A stretch of 64,000 bases of DNA from DAOTVC01 sp034437215 (GCA_034437215.1 DAOTVC010000077.1:6156-70155), one strand, 5' to 3'. Counted from the first letter of the stretch, positions 16,088 to 28,297 are shown. Notes: a model not told the origin generated them from the letters alone. Numbers and translations: made by a program.

Positions 16088-17410
16088 TCAGTCCTCGTCC
16101 TCTTCGACGATGACGGCGGGCGGCTCCTCCGTGATCCCTTCCCCCGTCTCCAGGGCCGCCTCGATCTCCTCCTCCGGCACGTCCTCCCCGGCCTCTTTCT
16201 TGAGGACCACGGCAGGTCCCGAGGGCTCTTCAGCGCCGCTCTCCCCCTGCAGTAGCTCATCCAACGTGTCTTGGGGCTCCTCGTCCTGCTCGCGCTCGGC
16301 GCGGATCTCGTCGAGGGTCTCCTCGGTGATCCAGCCCTGTTCCACGGCGTGACGCGCCATCGTCACCGTATCGTTGGCGAGCACGAGGGAGCTGCCCGCC
16401 TCGATGATCTGCTCGGCGAGGTCCTCGATCTTCCCGGAGCGTTTGGGAGTGCGGGTCACGTTGCGCACGTAGATACCGAGCACCCGCTCCGGGTACTCGT
16501 CGACGATCTCCGCGTAGATCTCGGGGTCCTGCTGGCTGCTGTCGCCGATAAGGATGAAGGGCATATCACCGTAGGTATCGAGCATGTTGCGGATGGCGCC
16601 CAACTTGTAGGCCCGGTTGTCCAATGGCAGGATCTCCTCCTCGGTAATACCGTAGTTGCGCAGGAAGAGAACGGGTCCCACGGGGATGTCGTGCAGGTTG
16701 AAGAAGTCGACGAGAAGGTCGTAGAGGTTCCACGGACTACTCGAGACGTAGAGCAGCGGATTGCGCTCGGTCCCGCTGGCACCGGCGTGAAAGGCGCGGT
16801 AGAGGGCCGCGACGCCCGGGAAGGGAAGGCGGGTGCGGGCGTTGCCCAGGAAGAGCTCGCGCATCATTTGGATCAGGTGGCCCACCTCCATCCGGATGAC
16901 GGTGTCGTCGATGTCGCTGACGACGACGTAGCGCGCACTCTTGGGGGGGACGAGGACCTTGCCCGTGGCCCGGGCGGGATGCTCCTGTTCCTCGGGTAGA
17001 GGCTCCAGCAGTTCGAACTCCACCTCGTGCCACATCTGATCGGTGGGCAGGGGGTGGTTGGGTTCCAGCCAGACTTCGAACATCCCTTCCTCGTCGCACT
17101 CGACCTCCTCCTCGAGATCTTGAAAGCGCACCGCCAGCCGCGCAAAGGGAATCTCATCGCTTTCGATTCGCCGGTAGGTGTTGATGAGGTTGTCCCAGAG
17201 GGAGTCCTCTTCCGTCGCGCGGGTGATCCCCTTCTCCTCCAGGACCCGGCCCTTGATGTACAGGACGTCCTGAGTTCCGTAGCCGTTGTAGGGCAGGATC
17301 TTGATGGGGCCCGGCCCCCCCAGGCGGTCGCGTAAACCGTACTTTACTTTGTCGAACCGGGTCTCAATATCGTGGACGAATTGGTGCAATAGATCTTGCC
17401 AGTTGGCCAT
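16088..17410 (-). CDS. App1-type phosphatidate phosphatase domain protein (DUF2183)
   Basis: The 440-residue protein carries the App1 catalytic domain at about residues 155-330: VVSDIDDTVIRM (HAD-like DxDxT nucleophile), LLYVSSSPWNLYDLLVDFF, and FILIGDSSQQDPEIYAEIV. In yeast App1 this domain dephosphorylates phosphatidate. The N-terminal 150 residues are a strand-rich segment found in bacterial homologues. The last 80 residues are strongly acidic low complexity. AAAGGAGA precedes ATG. No membrane segment is visible, so it would act peripherally. Confidence 0.88.
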   Translation of the reverse strand: MANWQDLLHQFVHDIETRFDKVKYGLRDRLGGPGPIKILPYNGYGTQDVLYIKGRVLEEKGITRATEEDSLWDNLINTYRRIESDEIPFARLAVRFQDLEEEVECDEEGMFEVWLEPNHPLPTDQMWHEVEFELLEPLPEEQEHPARATGKVLVPPKSARYVVVSDIDDTVIRMEVGHLIQMMRELFLGNARTRLPFPGVAALYRAFHAGASGTERNPLLYVSSSPWNLYDLLVDFFNLHDIPVGPVLFLRNYGITEEEILPLDNRAYKLGAIRNMLDTYGDMPFILIGDSSQQDPEIYAEIVDEYPERVLGIYVRNVTRTPKRSGKIEDLAEQIIEAGSSLVLANDTVTMARHAVEQGWITEETLDEIRAEREQDEEPQDTLDELLQGESGAEEPSGPAVVLKKEAGEDVPEEEIEAALETGEGITEEPPAVIVEEDED

Positions 17411-17468
17411 CTCTCTTCTCCTTTGCTACGGTGTGCGGATGTGACGTTCTGTTGGACCCTCTGCGCCA

Positions 17469-18491
17469 CTACAGTCCCGCCCAGAACCTCTCGAGCTCCA
17501 CGACGGTGTCTCCCAACTGCTCGAAGTGGGGGAGACCCCGGGTGGGCGCGATGCGGCGCGCCTGCCAGTTCGGCCTCTTGGTCAATATCTCGGGCAGGTG
17601 ATCGAAGCCGGTGTAGGCGTCGCGATCGTACAACACGAGGACGGGCTGGTTGGCCTTTTCGTAGTAGTAGGCGCGCACCAGGGGCGTGAAGAGCTGCCCG
17701 CTCAGGAAGTAGAGGGGCGCGTGCTGAGCGCCGGGCTGGTGGGCCGTGAGGTAGGCGTAGTTGATCAGCTCCTCGGGCACGGGCCCCACGAAGCTCTGGC
17801 TCAGGAAGTAGCGGATGCTAGGACGGGAGGTAATCAGATCGAAGAGGGGGCGCTCCCACAGGGGAAAGGCGAGGGCGTTGTGAAGCAGGCTGCCGCCGCC
17901 CTGCGCGCGCTGCGAGAGGCGCTCCTGATGGGACTCACTGAAGCCCGTGGGAGAGATCAGCGTCAGAGTGCGGAAGCGTTCGGGATCGGAGACGGCGGCC
18001 CGGACGGCGAACTCACAGCTCAGGGAGAGGGCGACGACGTCGGCGGGCTGTCCGATCTCCAGGGCCATCATCTCCAGAATGGCCCGTTCGAAGAGATAGG
18101 GGTTGTAGTCGCGCTCGGCACGTTCGGAGAAGCCGTAGCCCGGCAGGTCGAGGGCGAAGACGGGCCTGCGATCCCGGTAGTACTCGAAGAGGGGCCACAT
18201 CTCGTAGGCGCTGGCTGCCGCGTTGATGCTGTGGAGGAGGAGCAGGGGGCGTCCCTGTGCCCGCCGGTCGACGTAGTAGTGGAGACGTCCAGCGCTCTCC
18301 GTGTCCACGGGCTGCAGATCCGCCGGGATGGCCTTCGTCAGGGGTAGATCGTGATCGATGGCGGTCTTGCTGTAGAGAATCCAGCCTCCTGCCAGCCCCA
18401 GGGTCATGCCGGTAAGGATCCCCAATCCCGTGCCGACCGCCGACTTGCTCCGGGTTGCAACTTCCTGTTGTTCGTGCGTCATGGTCTCCAT
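17469..18491 (-). CDS. Alpha/beta hydrolase, membrane-anchored
   Basis: After a short N-terminus there is one membrane segment (about residues 20-40, GTGLGILTGMTLGLAGGWIL), then an alpha/beta hydrolase fold: LLLLHSINAAASAYEMWPL (oxyanion region), FALDLPGYGFSERAERDY, ALSLSCEFAVRAA (nucleophile elbow with Ser, lacking the usual second Gly), LYDRDAYTGFDHL and GLPHFEQ with the catalytic His. Substrate unknown. Either the ATG at 18489 or the one three codons later may be used. It is the downstream neighbour of two AI-2E permeases but has its own promoter. Confidence 0.8.
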   Translation of the reverse strand: METMTHEQQEVATRSKSAVGTGLGILTGMTLGLAGGWILYSKTAIDHDLPLTKAIPADLQPVDTESAGRLHYYVDRRAQGRPLLLLHSINAAASAYEMWPLFEYYRDRRPVFALDLPGYGFSERAERDYNPYLFERAILEMMALEIGQPADVVALSLSCEFAVRAAVSDPERFRTLTLISPTGFSESHQERLSQRAQGGGSLLHNALAFPLWERPLFDLITSRPSIRYFLSQSFVGPVPEELINYAYLTAHQPGAQHAPLYFLSGQLFTPLVRAYYYEKANQPVLVLYDRDAYTGFDHLPEILTKRPNWQARRIAPTRGLPHFEQLGDTVVELERFWAGL

Positions 18492-18517
18492 CCTTTCACG
18501 TGATTGTGCTTACTTCA

Positions 18518-18546
18518 AGTGTATCATCACCCCCGCACAAAAGCAA
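18518..18546 (-). promoter_or_regulatory. Sigma70-type promoter of the alpha/beta hydrolase gene
   Basis: TTGCTT (complement of 18541-18546) and TACACT (complement of 18518-18523) are spaced 17 bp apart, about 27 bp before the start codon. Confidence 0.6.
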
Positions 18547-18596
18547 GATAAGTCAAGGAATTATCACGGTTATTTTGAAGGGGGAGGCCGGGCGCC

Positions 18597-19817
18597 TCAG
18601 GATTCGCCGGCTGCCGGCTGTTGCTCCTCCTGACTCTTGGGGACGAGCACCCACTTTGCCTGCTCGGTTAGCTCATCCATGCGCTGAACCAGATTCCGCA
18701 GCTCCGGAGGAGCCTCCTCTCTCTGGTCGAGTTCTTCGTGAAGGGCAGCGAGCTTGGAATCCAGGGCCCGGATGTCGAAGACGGCCCCGCGCCGTACGGA
18801 GCTCATGGCCGTGATGGGTTGAATGAGGTGTCCGCTGAGAATCTGGAGGGCAATGGCGAGGAAGGGCGCCAGGAGCAGGCCGACGAGGCCGAAGGCTTGG
18901 GCCATGGCGATCCCGGTGAGGGCCATGAGCAGGGAGCTGTAGCGCTTCTGGGCCAGATAACTGGGGCGGACGACGGTCTCGAGGAGCAACAGGGCCAGAA
19001 GGGTGTAGAGCGCGCCCAGGAACCCCAGGTCTAGTCCCCGCTGCAGGGTGGCCAAGAGGGGCACGAGGAGGGCCAGTCCGATTCCCACCCAGGGTAAGAG
19101 GCGGAGGAGGGCGCCGGTCACCGCCAGCAGGGCCGGATAGGTGAAGCCCATGCTCCAATACCCCAGACCCAGGAGGAAGACCGCACCGAGGGAGCGTCCT
19201 ACCTGGCTGCGGATCCAGCTGCCCACGCCCTGTTCGACGTCCCGCCAGATGTCGCGGGCGCGGGCCCGTTTGCCGACGGGTAACAGGGAGAGCCAGACGC
19301 GCTCGAAGTGGACTCTGTCGAGGCTCCAGTAGACGCTGAGGATGAGGATGATGCCCAGGTTGCTGACGAGGCCGGCCACATTCCCCGCGACATTGCTCAG
19401 GAGCAGGGTGGCCGCGCCGCCGAGGCTGCCCGTGAAGAGGGTGTAGAGCTCGTTGGAGGGGGGCAGCTGCTCGGCAAGCAGCTGTCGAAAGGTGCTCTCG
19501 CTCTGAGGCCACTCGACCTTCAAACGCTCGTAGTCGAGCAGGAAGTTGTCCGATGCCAGTCGGATGTCATCGAGCAAGATGCCGCCGAAGACCAGCAGGA
19601 GTGCCACGATGACCACCAGAACGGGTAGATAGGTCAGCAGCATGGCCGGCAGGCGGGGGAGGCCCCGTTGCTCCCACCAGTCGATGAGCGGACGAAAGGC
19701 AGCGGCGATGGCGAGGGAGAGGAAGAAGAGCACGAGGGCGATGCGCATCTGCCAGAGCACGGCCAGCCCCGCGAGGGTGGCGAGGACGATGAAGGCGCGG
19801 CGCGCTACTGTGCCCAT
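18597..19817 (-). CDS. AI-2E family transporter (second copy)
   Basis: The 406-residue integral membrane protein has two hydrophobic segments near the start (FIVLATLAGLAVLW, ALVLFFLSLAIAAAF), the family's PLIDWWEQRGLPRLPAMLLT, and a hydrophobic C-terminal half with five to six segments, followed by a soluble charged tail of about 70 residues. The family (PF01594) includes the autoinducer-2 exporter TqsA and Na+/H+ antiporters, so substrate is open. Its start overlaps the upstream paralogue's 3' end by 13 bp, which implies translational coupling. Confidence 0.88.
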   Translation of the reverse strand: MGTVARRAFIVLATLAGLAVLWQMRIALVLFFLSLAIAAAFRPLIDWWEQRGLPRLPAMLLTYLPVLVVIVALLLVFGGILLDDIRLASDNFLLDYERLKVEWPQSESTFRQLLAEQLPPSNELYTLFTGSLGGAATLLLSNVAGNVAGLVSNLGIILILSVYWSLDRVHFERVWLSLLPVGKRARARDIWRDVEQGVGSWIRSQVGRSLGAVFLLGLGYWSMGFTYPALLAVTGALLRLLPWVGIGLALLVPLLATLQRGLDLGFLGALYTLLALLLLETVVRPSYLAQKRYSSLLMALTGIAMAQAFGLVGLLLAPFLAIALQILSGHLIQPITAMSSVRRGAVFDIRALDSKLAALHEELDQREEAPPELRNLVQRMDELTEQAKWVLVPKSQEEQQPAAGES

Positions 19818-21073
19818 GTCACCCCCTGGTCGTCGAGCTGTGCTAGGAGGGCGTCCAGATCCTGAGCGACCTCTTCGACGGCATCTTCCAGCCGGTCCTC
19901 CTCCTCGCTGGAGGCCTCCGGCTTGCGCTCGAGCTGCTTGCGCACGTCCTGGGCAAGATTCTGGGCCTCGTAGCGCAGCCGGCCGATGGAGTCCCGGCTT
20001 ACCGGAACCGTCTCCTGGGAGCGAGGTTCGACGACTACCCGATTCATCAGCAGCTGGAGAAGGGCAGCGATCGGGATGGCAAGCAGGGCACCGGGCAATC
20101 CGAGAAGGGAGCCAAAGGTCGCCAGCGCGAGCAGGGTGAGCATGGGATGGATGCCCATGGCTTCATCCATGACCTTGGGAACGATAAGGTTATTCTCCAG
20201 AGCCTGGATGAGGATGGTGGCGATGACGACCCAGAGGGCCGTGAGGGGGGAGATGGAGATGGCCACGAGGACGGCGGGCACCGCTCCCAGCGTCGGACCG
20301 ATCATCGGAACCGCCTCGAGGATGCCGGCGATGATCGCCAGCGTTAGGGCGTAGGGCAGACCGATGATGAGATAGGCGATGAGCGCCAGGGCCCCGATGA
20401 TGATACAGAGAATGGTCTGGGCGCGGATGAACTTGCCGACCCGTTGTTGTGCGTCGTTCACCAGCGCACGGACGTTCTCGCGTCGCTCTGTGGGAATCAG
20501 CAGAAGGAGAGCGTGGATGATGCGGCGGCTCTCCAGGGTCCAGTAGAAGCCCAGGATAAAGATGGCCACCAGGGCCAGCACCGTACGCAGGACGAGCGCC
20601 ACGTAGTTCAAGGAAGCCAGCGGTGCCGGCAGGGCGGGGCTCCCCCAGGTCCCCTCCATGGTATCCAGATTGAGCTGCGATGGAAGCCGGAAGCCTATGC
20701 GGCGCAGGATGACGCTCGTGGAGCGGATGAGCCCGGTGCGCAACGTGTTGTAGTAATCGGGCAGCTGTTCGAGGAGCGCACTGCCCTGTTCCACGACGAG
20801 GGGTATGGCGAGGAAGAAGAAGCCCACGACGAGCATCAGCAGCAGGGTGTAGAGCAGGAGAACGCCTACCGCCCGGTTCAAACCCCAACGGTGCAGGAAC
20901 TCTACGGCAGGACGTAGAGAGATGCTGATGACCATGGCGATGAAGAGCAGAAAGAAGGTGAAGCGAAAGTAGTAGAGGAGGTAGAAGCCGGCGGCGACTC
21001 CGGCAACCACCAGGGTCGCCAGGGCTACCCTGCCACTACTCCAGCGAAGATTTGGAGAACGCTCGTCCGGCAT
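19805..21073 (-). CDS. AI-2E family transporter (first copy)
   Basis: This 422-residue paralogue of the next gene has GFYLLYYFRFTFFLLFIAMV, then SLRPAVEFLHRWGLNRAVGV (the family motif), VALVAIFILGFYWTLESRRI, and the conserved IIGPTLGAVPAVLVAI-like stretch (EAVPMIGPTLGAVPAVLVAI) followed by IQALENNLIVPKVMDEAMGI. This last motif is highly characteristic of the family. The acidic soluble tail spans about 70 residues. The two permeases probably form a heteromer or a redundant pair; what they move is unknown. Confidence 0.9.
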   Translation of the reverse strand: MPDERSPNLRWSSGRVALATLVVAGVAAGFYLLYYFRFTFFLLFIAMVISISLRPAVEFLHRWGLNRAVGVLLLYTLLLMLVVGFFFLAIPLVVEQGSALLEQLPDYYNTLRTGLIRSTSVILRRIGFRLPSQLNLDTMEGTWGSPALPAPLASLNYVALVLRTVLALVAIFILGFYWTLESRRIIHALLLLIPTERRENVRALVNDAQQRVGKFIRAQTILCIIIGALALIAYLIIGLPYALTLAIIAGILEAVPMIGPTLGAVPAVLVAISISPLTALWVVIATILIQALENNLIVPKVMDEAMGIHPMLTLLALATFGSLLGLPGALLAIPIAALLQLLMNRVVVEPRSQETVPVSRDSIGRLRYEAQNLAQDVRKQLERKPEASSEEEDRLEDAVEEVAQDLDALLAQLDDQGVTWAQ

Positions 21074-21127
21074 CTATCCCCCCCTGGGTGCTGCTTCTTG
21101 TGCCCCTCGGCAGCATCCCTCTCCTTC

Positions 21128-21155
21128 AGTATAGAAAAAAAGGGATCTGCGTCAA
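21128..21155 (-). promoter_or_regulatory. Sigma70 promoter of the AI-2E permease pair
   Basis: TTGACG (complement of 21150-21155) and TATACT (complement of 21128-21133) are spaced 16 bp apart. The -35 box sits 2 bp from the boundary of the MITE-like element at 21158. Confidence 0.7.
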
Positions 21156-21157
21156 CC

Positions 21158-21319
21158 AACCCCTTGGACAGGGCTATCGCACTTGGCTGAAAAGTGCTCG
21201 TAACCCCCGTCTCGGGGGCGAATCTGGCGTAAGCCTGGAGCGCAAGAGCCCGTTTTTTGCCCAAACGCCCCGAGGACGGGGCTGCGAGCGTTAAATGTGA
21301 TAGCCCTAACCCCTTGGAC
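21158..21319. mobile_element. MITE-like element with 12-bp flanking direct repeats
   Basis: The 12-mer AACCCCTTGGAC occurs at 21158-21169 and again at 21308-21319. Between them lies a 138-bp segment whose ends are inverted repeats: AGGGCTATCGCAC on the left and GTGATAGCCCT on the right. Similarity of the two arms continues inward (GCTCG, then CCCCGTC and TCGGGG) for roughly 60 bp. It encodes nothing. This is the structure expected of a non-autonomous transposon with target duplication. Confidence 0.6.
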
Positions 21320-21348
21320 GGGATGTCCGTCAAAGTCCACGGCGCTTC

Positions 21349-22020
21349 TCAGAGGTCGAGGCGCTCCTGCAGATCGAGGCGGTCGCGCAGCGCGACCTTC
21401 GCCAGCTTCTTGAAGCGCTCCATCCAGCGGTCCAGAGCCGCGACGGCAGCGTTGCGGTCCGCGTCGGCCTGTTGCAGGGCCTGGATGGCCATCTCGTGGC
21501 TCTCCTCCGCCGTCGCGTAGGCTTCAACGATCTCGAGCTCGTCGCGGAGGCTCTCCCCGGGGTAGCCGTGAGCTGCCAGTGCGTCCTGATATTCGGGCCG
21601 GAGGGCGTTTTCGTAGGCCGCGTGGGCCACGGCGTAGAAGGTCCTGGCATCCCCGGGGATCTCGGCAAAGACCCCCAGATCCTCGCGGGCTTCCCGGTCC
21701 TGGAAACTCTCCGTGACCCGCGCCCGGAAGTGCTTGAAGCGGGAGACGGCGCGCTCACGATCCTCCTCGAGGGCCTCGTCGCTGATATAGACGCGGGCGA
21801 GCGCCTCCTGGCGTGCGTTAATGGCGATTTGCGCGCTCTCCTGGAGGGCCAGCCCCTCCAGGATGGTGGCGCTGTCGTAGCCCTCTTCGGCGAGGAGTCC
21901 CGCCAACTCCTCGTTCCCCTGAACACGATCCAGGATCTGTCGGGCCGCGATGACCCGCCGGGCCATCGCCAGATCTCTCTCGGAGCGGGGTAGGGCTACC
22001 CCGCGAAACTCTTCTGCCAT
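21349..22020 (-). CDS. Hypothetical all-helical cytosolic protein
   Basis: The 223-residue protein has no signal, no membrane segment and almost continuous amphipathic helix, rich in Ala, Glu and Arg. It ends RFKKLAKVALRDRLDLQERL, a C-terminal helix pair I have seen in other uncharacterised helical proteins, but I cannot name a family. ATG 22020 is preferred because AAGGAAGG lies 6 nt upstream; an ATG six codons earlier overlaps that site. It is a single gene, preceded by the inverted-repeat element at 22051. Function unknown. Confidence 0.65.
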   Translation of the reverse strand: MAEEFRGVALPRSERDLAMARRVIAARQILDRVQGNEELAGLLAEEGYDSATILEGLALQESAQIAINARQEALARVYISDEALEEDRERAVSRFKHFRARVTESFQDREAREDLGVFAEIPGDARTFYAVAHAAYENALRPEYQDALAAHGYPGESLRDELEIVEAYATAEESHEMAIQALQQADADRNAAVAALDRWMERFKKLAKVALRDRLDLQERLDL

Positions 22021-22050
22021 GGTTGTCCTTCCTTTCATGTCGTGTGATGC

Positions 22051-22162
22051 GGGTGTGTTTCAGATGGGTTGAGCGCTCGTTTGTAGTGCGCGCTTCAGCG
22101 CGCTTTTACGGCAATAAATCGCCTACTACGAGCCGGATGATAAACTGAAATGAAACACACCC
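22051..22162. repeat. Inverted-repeat element with GGGTGTGTTTCA termini (copy 1)
   Basis: GGGTGTGTTTCA (22051-22062) and its exact complement TGAAACACACCC (22151-22162) bound a 112-bp segment which itself contains the GTAGT-palindrome element. A second element with the same ends lies at 31696-31815, also just upstream of a minus-strand gene. Confidence 0.7.
22083..22129. repeat. GTAGT...ACTAC palindromic element (copy 1)
   Basis: GTAGT at 22083 is followed by the self-complementary core GCGCGCTTCAGCGCGC, and the element closes with CGCCTACTAC. The same architecture recurs at 52562-52611. The remainder of 22163-22449 shows nothing recognisable except a short CCGCCG/CGGCGG hairpin near 22375. 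Confidence 0.7.
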
Positions 22163-22449
22163 ATCTGATACAGCATTGTGGATGAGTTGAGGTTAAGCTG
22201 ATTACCGGCCCCCCCTGAATTTTCTATGGTATCTTCTTCTATATTATAACATAACGACCCCGTTTGGCTACACGCACACGCCCCTCATCGCTGCCCTCCG
22301 GCCCTCCGGCCCCATGTGTTACGGGGTAGGGGCTCATAATCTCCCGGTGCGGTCGGGCAGCGTCCTGCCCGCTGCCGCCGCGTGACGGCGGTCCATGGGC
22401 CGGTAGGCAGGGGGTCAGACAGCGCCGTCGTTGTTCATCCGGTCGCAAG

Positions 22450-25581
<3,132 letters not shown>

Positions 25582-26062
25582 GGTGGACCTCCTCAGTCAG
25601 TGAGTCTGCTGTCTGCTCGGAGACTATACCACATTTAACTGCAGTTGGGAGCAGAAACCACCCACTAAATCAGTCTCTCCCTCCCCACGGTGCAAAGTAC
25701 CGAAGGGGAGGGGGAGTTCTATTTAGTGAGGGGTTGCGCGGCGCCACAGCGCTGCGCAATCCCTCTTTAAAAATCCACTTCCCCTGCAAGGAATGCCGAA
25801 CATTGCAGACCAAGCAGCACTGCGAGGGCAGGGGATGGGGATATGTGAATGAGCACATCAGTTGACGTGTGAAGGAACACCAGGGTTCGTAAAAGTATAA
25901 CTTCCCGACATCTCTGGAGTTAGGAAGAAACAACTCCTCCTGACTCGTTTGAGGGCTGTGCGCCTCAAGCACTGTCAGAAGTTTGTTACGCTCCCCAAGC
26001 ACCCACCGTCGGGAAGTTGTTTTCTTACAGACACTAGGTGCTGGGTAGATCTCTGTCTGCGT
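25582..26062. other. Non-coding stretch with several inverted repeats
   Basis: No gene is evident. CTCCCTCCCC (25675) faces GGGGAGGGGGAG (25703), TTGCGC faces GCGCAA around 25735-25762, and AACTTCCCGAC (25899-25909) has an exact inverted copy at 26008-26018. The last pair could bound a 120-bp decayed element. A weak -10 (TATAGT) for the mannosidase lies near 25622. Confidence 0.45.
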
Positions 26063-27187
26063 CTAGCTGGCGGGATCGAAGACGATGACGTCGTAGGTGA
26101 AGGTGTAGGCGCTGCTGCTGATCAGGACGTTGCTGATCTCCACGGTGTAGGTGATGTCAGCGGTGGGCTGGGGCCACGAGGCGTAGCTGTCCATGGCGTA
26201 GGGGCGCCAGACGAGGGTGTTGTCGCCGTAGCCGCTCCCCAGCGCCTCCAGCACCACGCTGATTGACGAGCCGCCAGAGCTCATGGCGACGCCGGCTCCG
26301 CTGAAGTCGGCGTTCGGATAGGAGAAGGACCAGCGCGGGAAGACTACCGGGTAGGGGACGTAGCCGGGCGGGGGCCAGGCGACGAAGCCGTCCCGTGGCT
26401 CGGGGCGTTCCCCGAAGGTGCCCAGGACGTAGAGGGCGTTGGAGGAGGCGTAGCCCGCGACCGGGGGCACGTCGCCCGTCCCCAGCGCCTCCTGGCGCGG
26501 GTAGAGGATCCACCGCCGGTGACCGGCGGCACCGTTGCCGGCGCCGGGATCCTTCATGTAACCGGTGATGGCGTCCGGTCCGTAGCGCCCGAGGTAGAGG
26601 TTGGACTTGCCGGCGGCCTCGACCCCCGCCGCTGAGTAGCAGGCCCAGCCGGGATCGGGGGTGTGACTCAGATCCCCGTTGGCGCTCATGATCAAAGCCG
26701 CTGCCTGTGCTTTCTCGTTGTAGCTGGGATCGAAGTCGACGTTGCCCGGAAGACCGGCCATGGCGCGGAAGTAGTTGATGCGCTGCAGGATGGCCTCCCG
26801 GAAGGCCTCCGAAGTGCTGCCCGCTCCGCAGGTAGCATGGTCGCCCGTCCAGCCGGCGGGGACGCCCTCCGAGGTGCGGTAGTGGTCGTCGAAGAAGGCC
26901 CGGGAGGCCGACCGGCTGGTGGGATCGACGTAGAGTCCGGCCGGGGCGCGGATGACCAAGGGGAGGTAGACGAAGACGTCGTACTCCTGATTTGTGGGGG
27001 CCGACAGACGTTGTGGCGTGGCGTAGGGAGCCACCCCCAGCGGTGGACTGCTTTCGACGCTCGCCCCGGCGGTGGTGAGGCTGCCCGGGAACAGGGCAAG
27101 GAGGACGAGGAGCAGCCCGTAGAGGGCTCGCTGCTTACGATTGGGTCTTGCATGGGGACGCTCTCTCCCCACCTTACTCCTCGCCAT
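26063..27187 (-). CDS. Secreted CAP/SCP-domain protein
   Basis: The 374-residue protein has a signal peptide (ALYGLLLVLLALFPGSLTTA), a linker containing VFVYLPLVIRAP (a signature I associate with Chloroflexota secreted proteins), then a CAP domain at about residues 125-240: AILQRINYFRAMAGLPG, NEKAQAAALIMSANGDLSHT and GAAGHRRWILYPRQEALGTG. The C-terminal 130 residues are a beta-rich segment. CAP proteins are extracellular and of varied, often unknown, activity. ATG 27187 overlaps the amidase gene by 14 bp. It is last in the minus operon. Confidence 0.85.
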   Translation of the reverse strand: MARSKVGRERPHARPNRKQRALYGLLLVLLALFPGSLTTAGASVESSPPLGVAPYATPQRLSAPTNQEYDVFVYLPLVIRAPAGLYVDPTSRSASRAFFDDHYRTSEGVPAGWTGDHATCGAGSTSEAFREAILQRINYFRAMAGLPGNVDFDPSYNEKAQAAALIMSANGDLSHTPDPGWACYSAAGVEAAGKSNLYLGRYGPDAITGYMKDPGAGNGAAGHRRWILYPRQEALGTGDVPPVAGYASSNALYVLGTFGERPEPRDGFVAWPPPGYVPYPVVFPRWSFSYPNADFSGAGVAMSSGGSSISVVLEALGSGYGDNTLVWRPYAMDSYASWPQPTADITYTVEISNVLISSSAYTFTYDVIVFDPAS

Positions 27188-27866
27188 GGTAAGCGCTCCA
27201 GCTTTGGATAACCTGGGGGCCGGCGTAGCCCGCTGTCCCGAACTCCAGCCCCAGCTCCTGGGCAAGGCCCGGGAGTCGCGCCTCCAGAAAATCCCCCGGG
27301 CAGTCGGTGACCTCGGGTTGGAAGTCGCGGTGGCCCGCCAGGTGAGTTAGATTATACGCCTCTGCCAGTGAGCCGACCAACGCAGCGAGCGAAGCCATCT
27401 GCGCCGCGGTAGGCTCATCGATCTCGAAGTTGCCCAGGAGTACGATGCCGACGCTGCCGGTGTTGTAGCCGCCGGTGTGGGCCCCGCGTGCCGTCAGCCG
27501 TCGCCCCTCGTAGATCCGGCCCTCGGCGTCGATGACGAAGTGGTAGCCGATGTCGGCAAAGCCGATGCCGACGTGCTTCTGCTGGATCTTCCGTGGGCCG
27601 TCGCTGAGGGGGAGCGCCGAGTGGTGCACGACGACGGTAGCGAGCATCTCGGAGAGGGGCTCCGGGTACTCCATCCAGCCCGTCGGATTCCTCTCAGGGT
27701 CGAAGAAGCCGTGCTCTCCGTGAACGGTGTGGTTCGGGGGGGCGGCGTCCCACTCGTACCGGGAGATGATTCCCAGCTCCTCCAGGGGTGGGGGCGCCGG
27801 GGGCGAGGCGCATGCCGTGAGCAGCAGGAGGAGCAAGAGCAGGAGGTCTCTTCGCCGTTGGGACAT
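27174..27866 (-). CDS. N-acetylmuramoyl-L-alanine amidase/PGRP-type lipoprotein
   Basis: The 230-residue protein has a lipoprotein signal (LLLLLLLLLTACAS) and an Amidase_2/PGRP fold: ISRYEWDAAPPN, VVVHHSALPLSDG (zinc His), GIGFADIGYHFVIDAEGRIY, YNTGSVGIVLLGNF and LAGHRDFQPEVTDCPGDF (second zinc His and the Cys ligand position). It would cleave the amide between muramic acid and the stem peptide at the cell surface. ATG 27866 lies 2 bp after the stop of the PPOX gene. Active-site residues appear complete. Confidence 0.9.
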   Translation of the reverse strand: MSQRRRDLLLLLLLLLTACASPPAPPPLEELGIISRYEWDAAPPNHTVHGEHGFFDPERNPTGWMEYPEPLSEMLATVVVHHSALPLSDGPRKIQQKHVGIGFADIGYHFVIDAEGRIYEGRRLTARGAHTGGYNTGSVGIVLLGNFEIDEPTAAQMASLAALVGSLAEAYNLTHLAGHRDFQPEVTDCPGDFLEARLPGLAQELGLEFGTAGYAGPQVIQSWSAYHGEE

Positions 27867-27868
27867 CT

Positions 27869-28297
27869 TCACCAATTAGCGACGCCCTTGTGGGCCACAA
27901 TCTTCGACGGCGTGATGCGGACGAGGAGCTCGCCCGCGACGCTGTTGCGCCGCCCGTAGGCCTCCGCCCGCTCTTCGCCCATGTAGCGGGCAGCGATGCG
28001 GGTGGCCCAGTGCAGGCGCTCGTCGGGATTGGTGGACCAGGAGGCCTCGCCCTCGATGAGGACGAAGGCGTAGGGCGGCGTCTCTTCGTCGACGGAGAGG
28101 GCCACGCGGGGGAAGCGCTGCAGGTTGCGCCCCTTGACCGTCTCCGCACCCGTGGTGAAGATGATGTCGTCGTCGTCCAGCAGGAACCAGACGGGGACGA
28201 CGTGGGGGCGTCCGTCCTCGCGCACCGTCGCCAGTTTGCCGGTACGGGTGCTCTCGAGGAGAAAGGCACGCGTCTCTTCAGGCGTCATCTCTTCCAT
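27869..28297 (-). CDS. PPOX-class flavin/F420-dependent protein
   Basis: The 142-residue split-barrel protein reads FLLESTRTGKLATVREDGRP, HVVPVWFLLDDDDIIFTTGA, TVKGRNLQRFPRVALSVDEE and AFVLIEGEASW, the pattern of the pyridoxamine-phosphate-oxidase-like, F420-binding family (TIGR03618 type). It is likely a cytosolic deazaflavin- or FMN-dependent reductase of unknown substrate. The ATG is preceded by GGAGAGACC, consistent with a start at 28297. It lies 88 bp from the zinc-ribbon gene. Confidence 0.82.
   Translation of the reverse strand: MEEMTPEETRAFLLESTRTGKLATVREDGRPHVVPVWFLLDDDDIIFTTGAETVKGRNLQRFPRVALSVDEETPPYAFVLIEGEASWSTNPDERLHWATRIAARYMGEERAEAYGRRNSVAGELLVRITPSKIVAHKGVANW

Noticed and set aside
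17469..21073. AI-2 quorum-sensing operon
   Set aside because: The AI-2E family name is historical; no LuxS or receptor gene is present, so no quorum-sensing role is claimed.
25949..26266. Small plus-strand frame downstream of the CAP gene
   Set aside because: It is mostly antisense to the CAP gene, and its remaining part lies in inverted-repeat debris.
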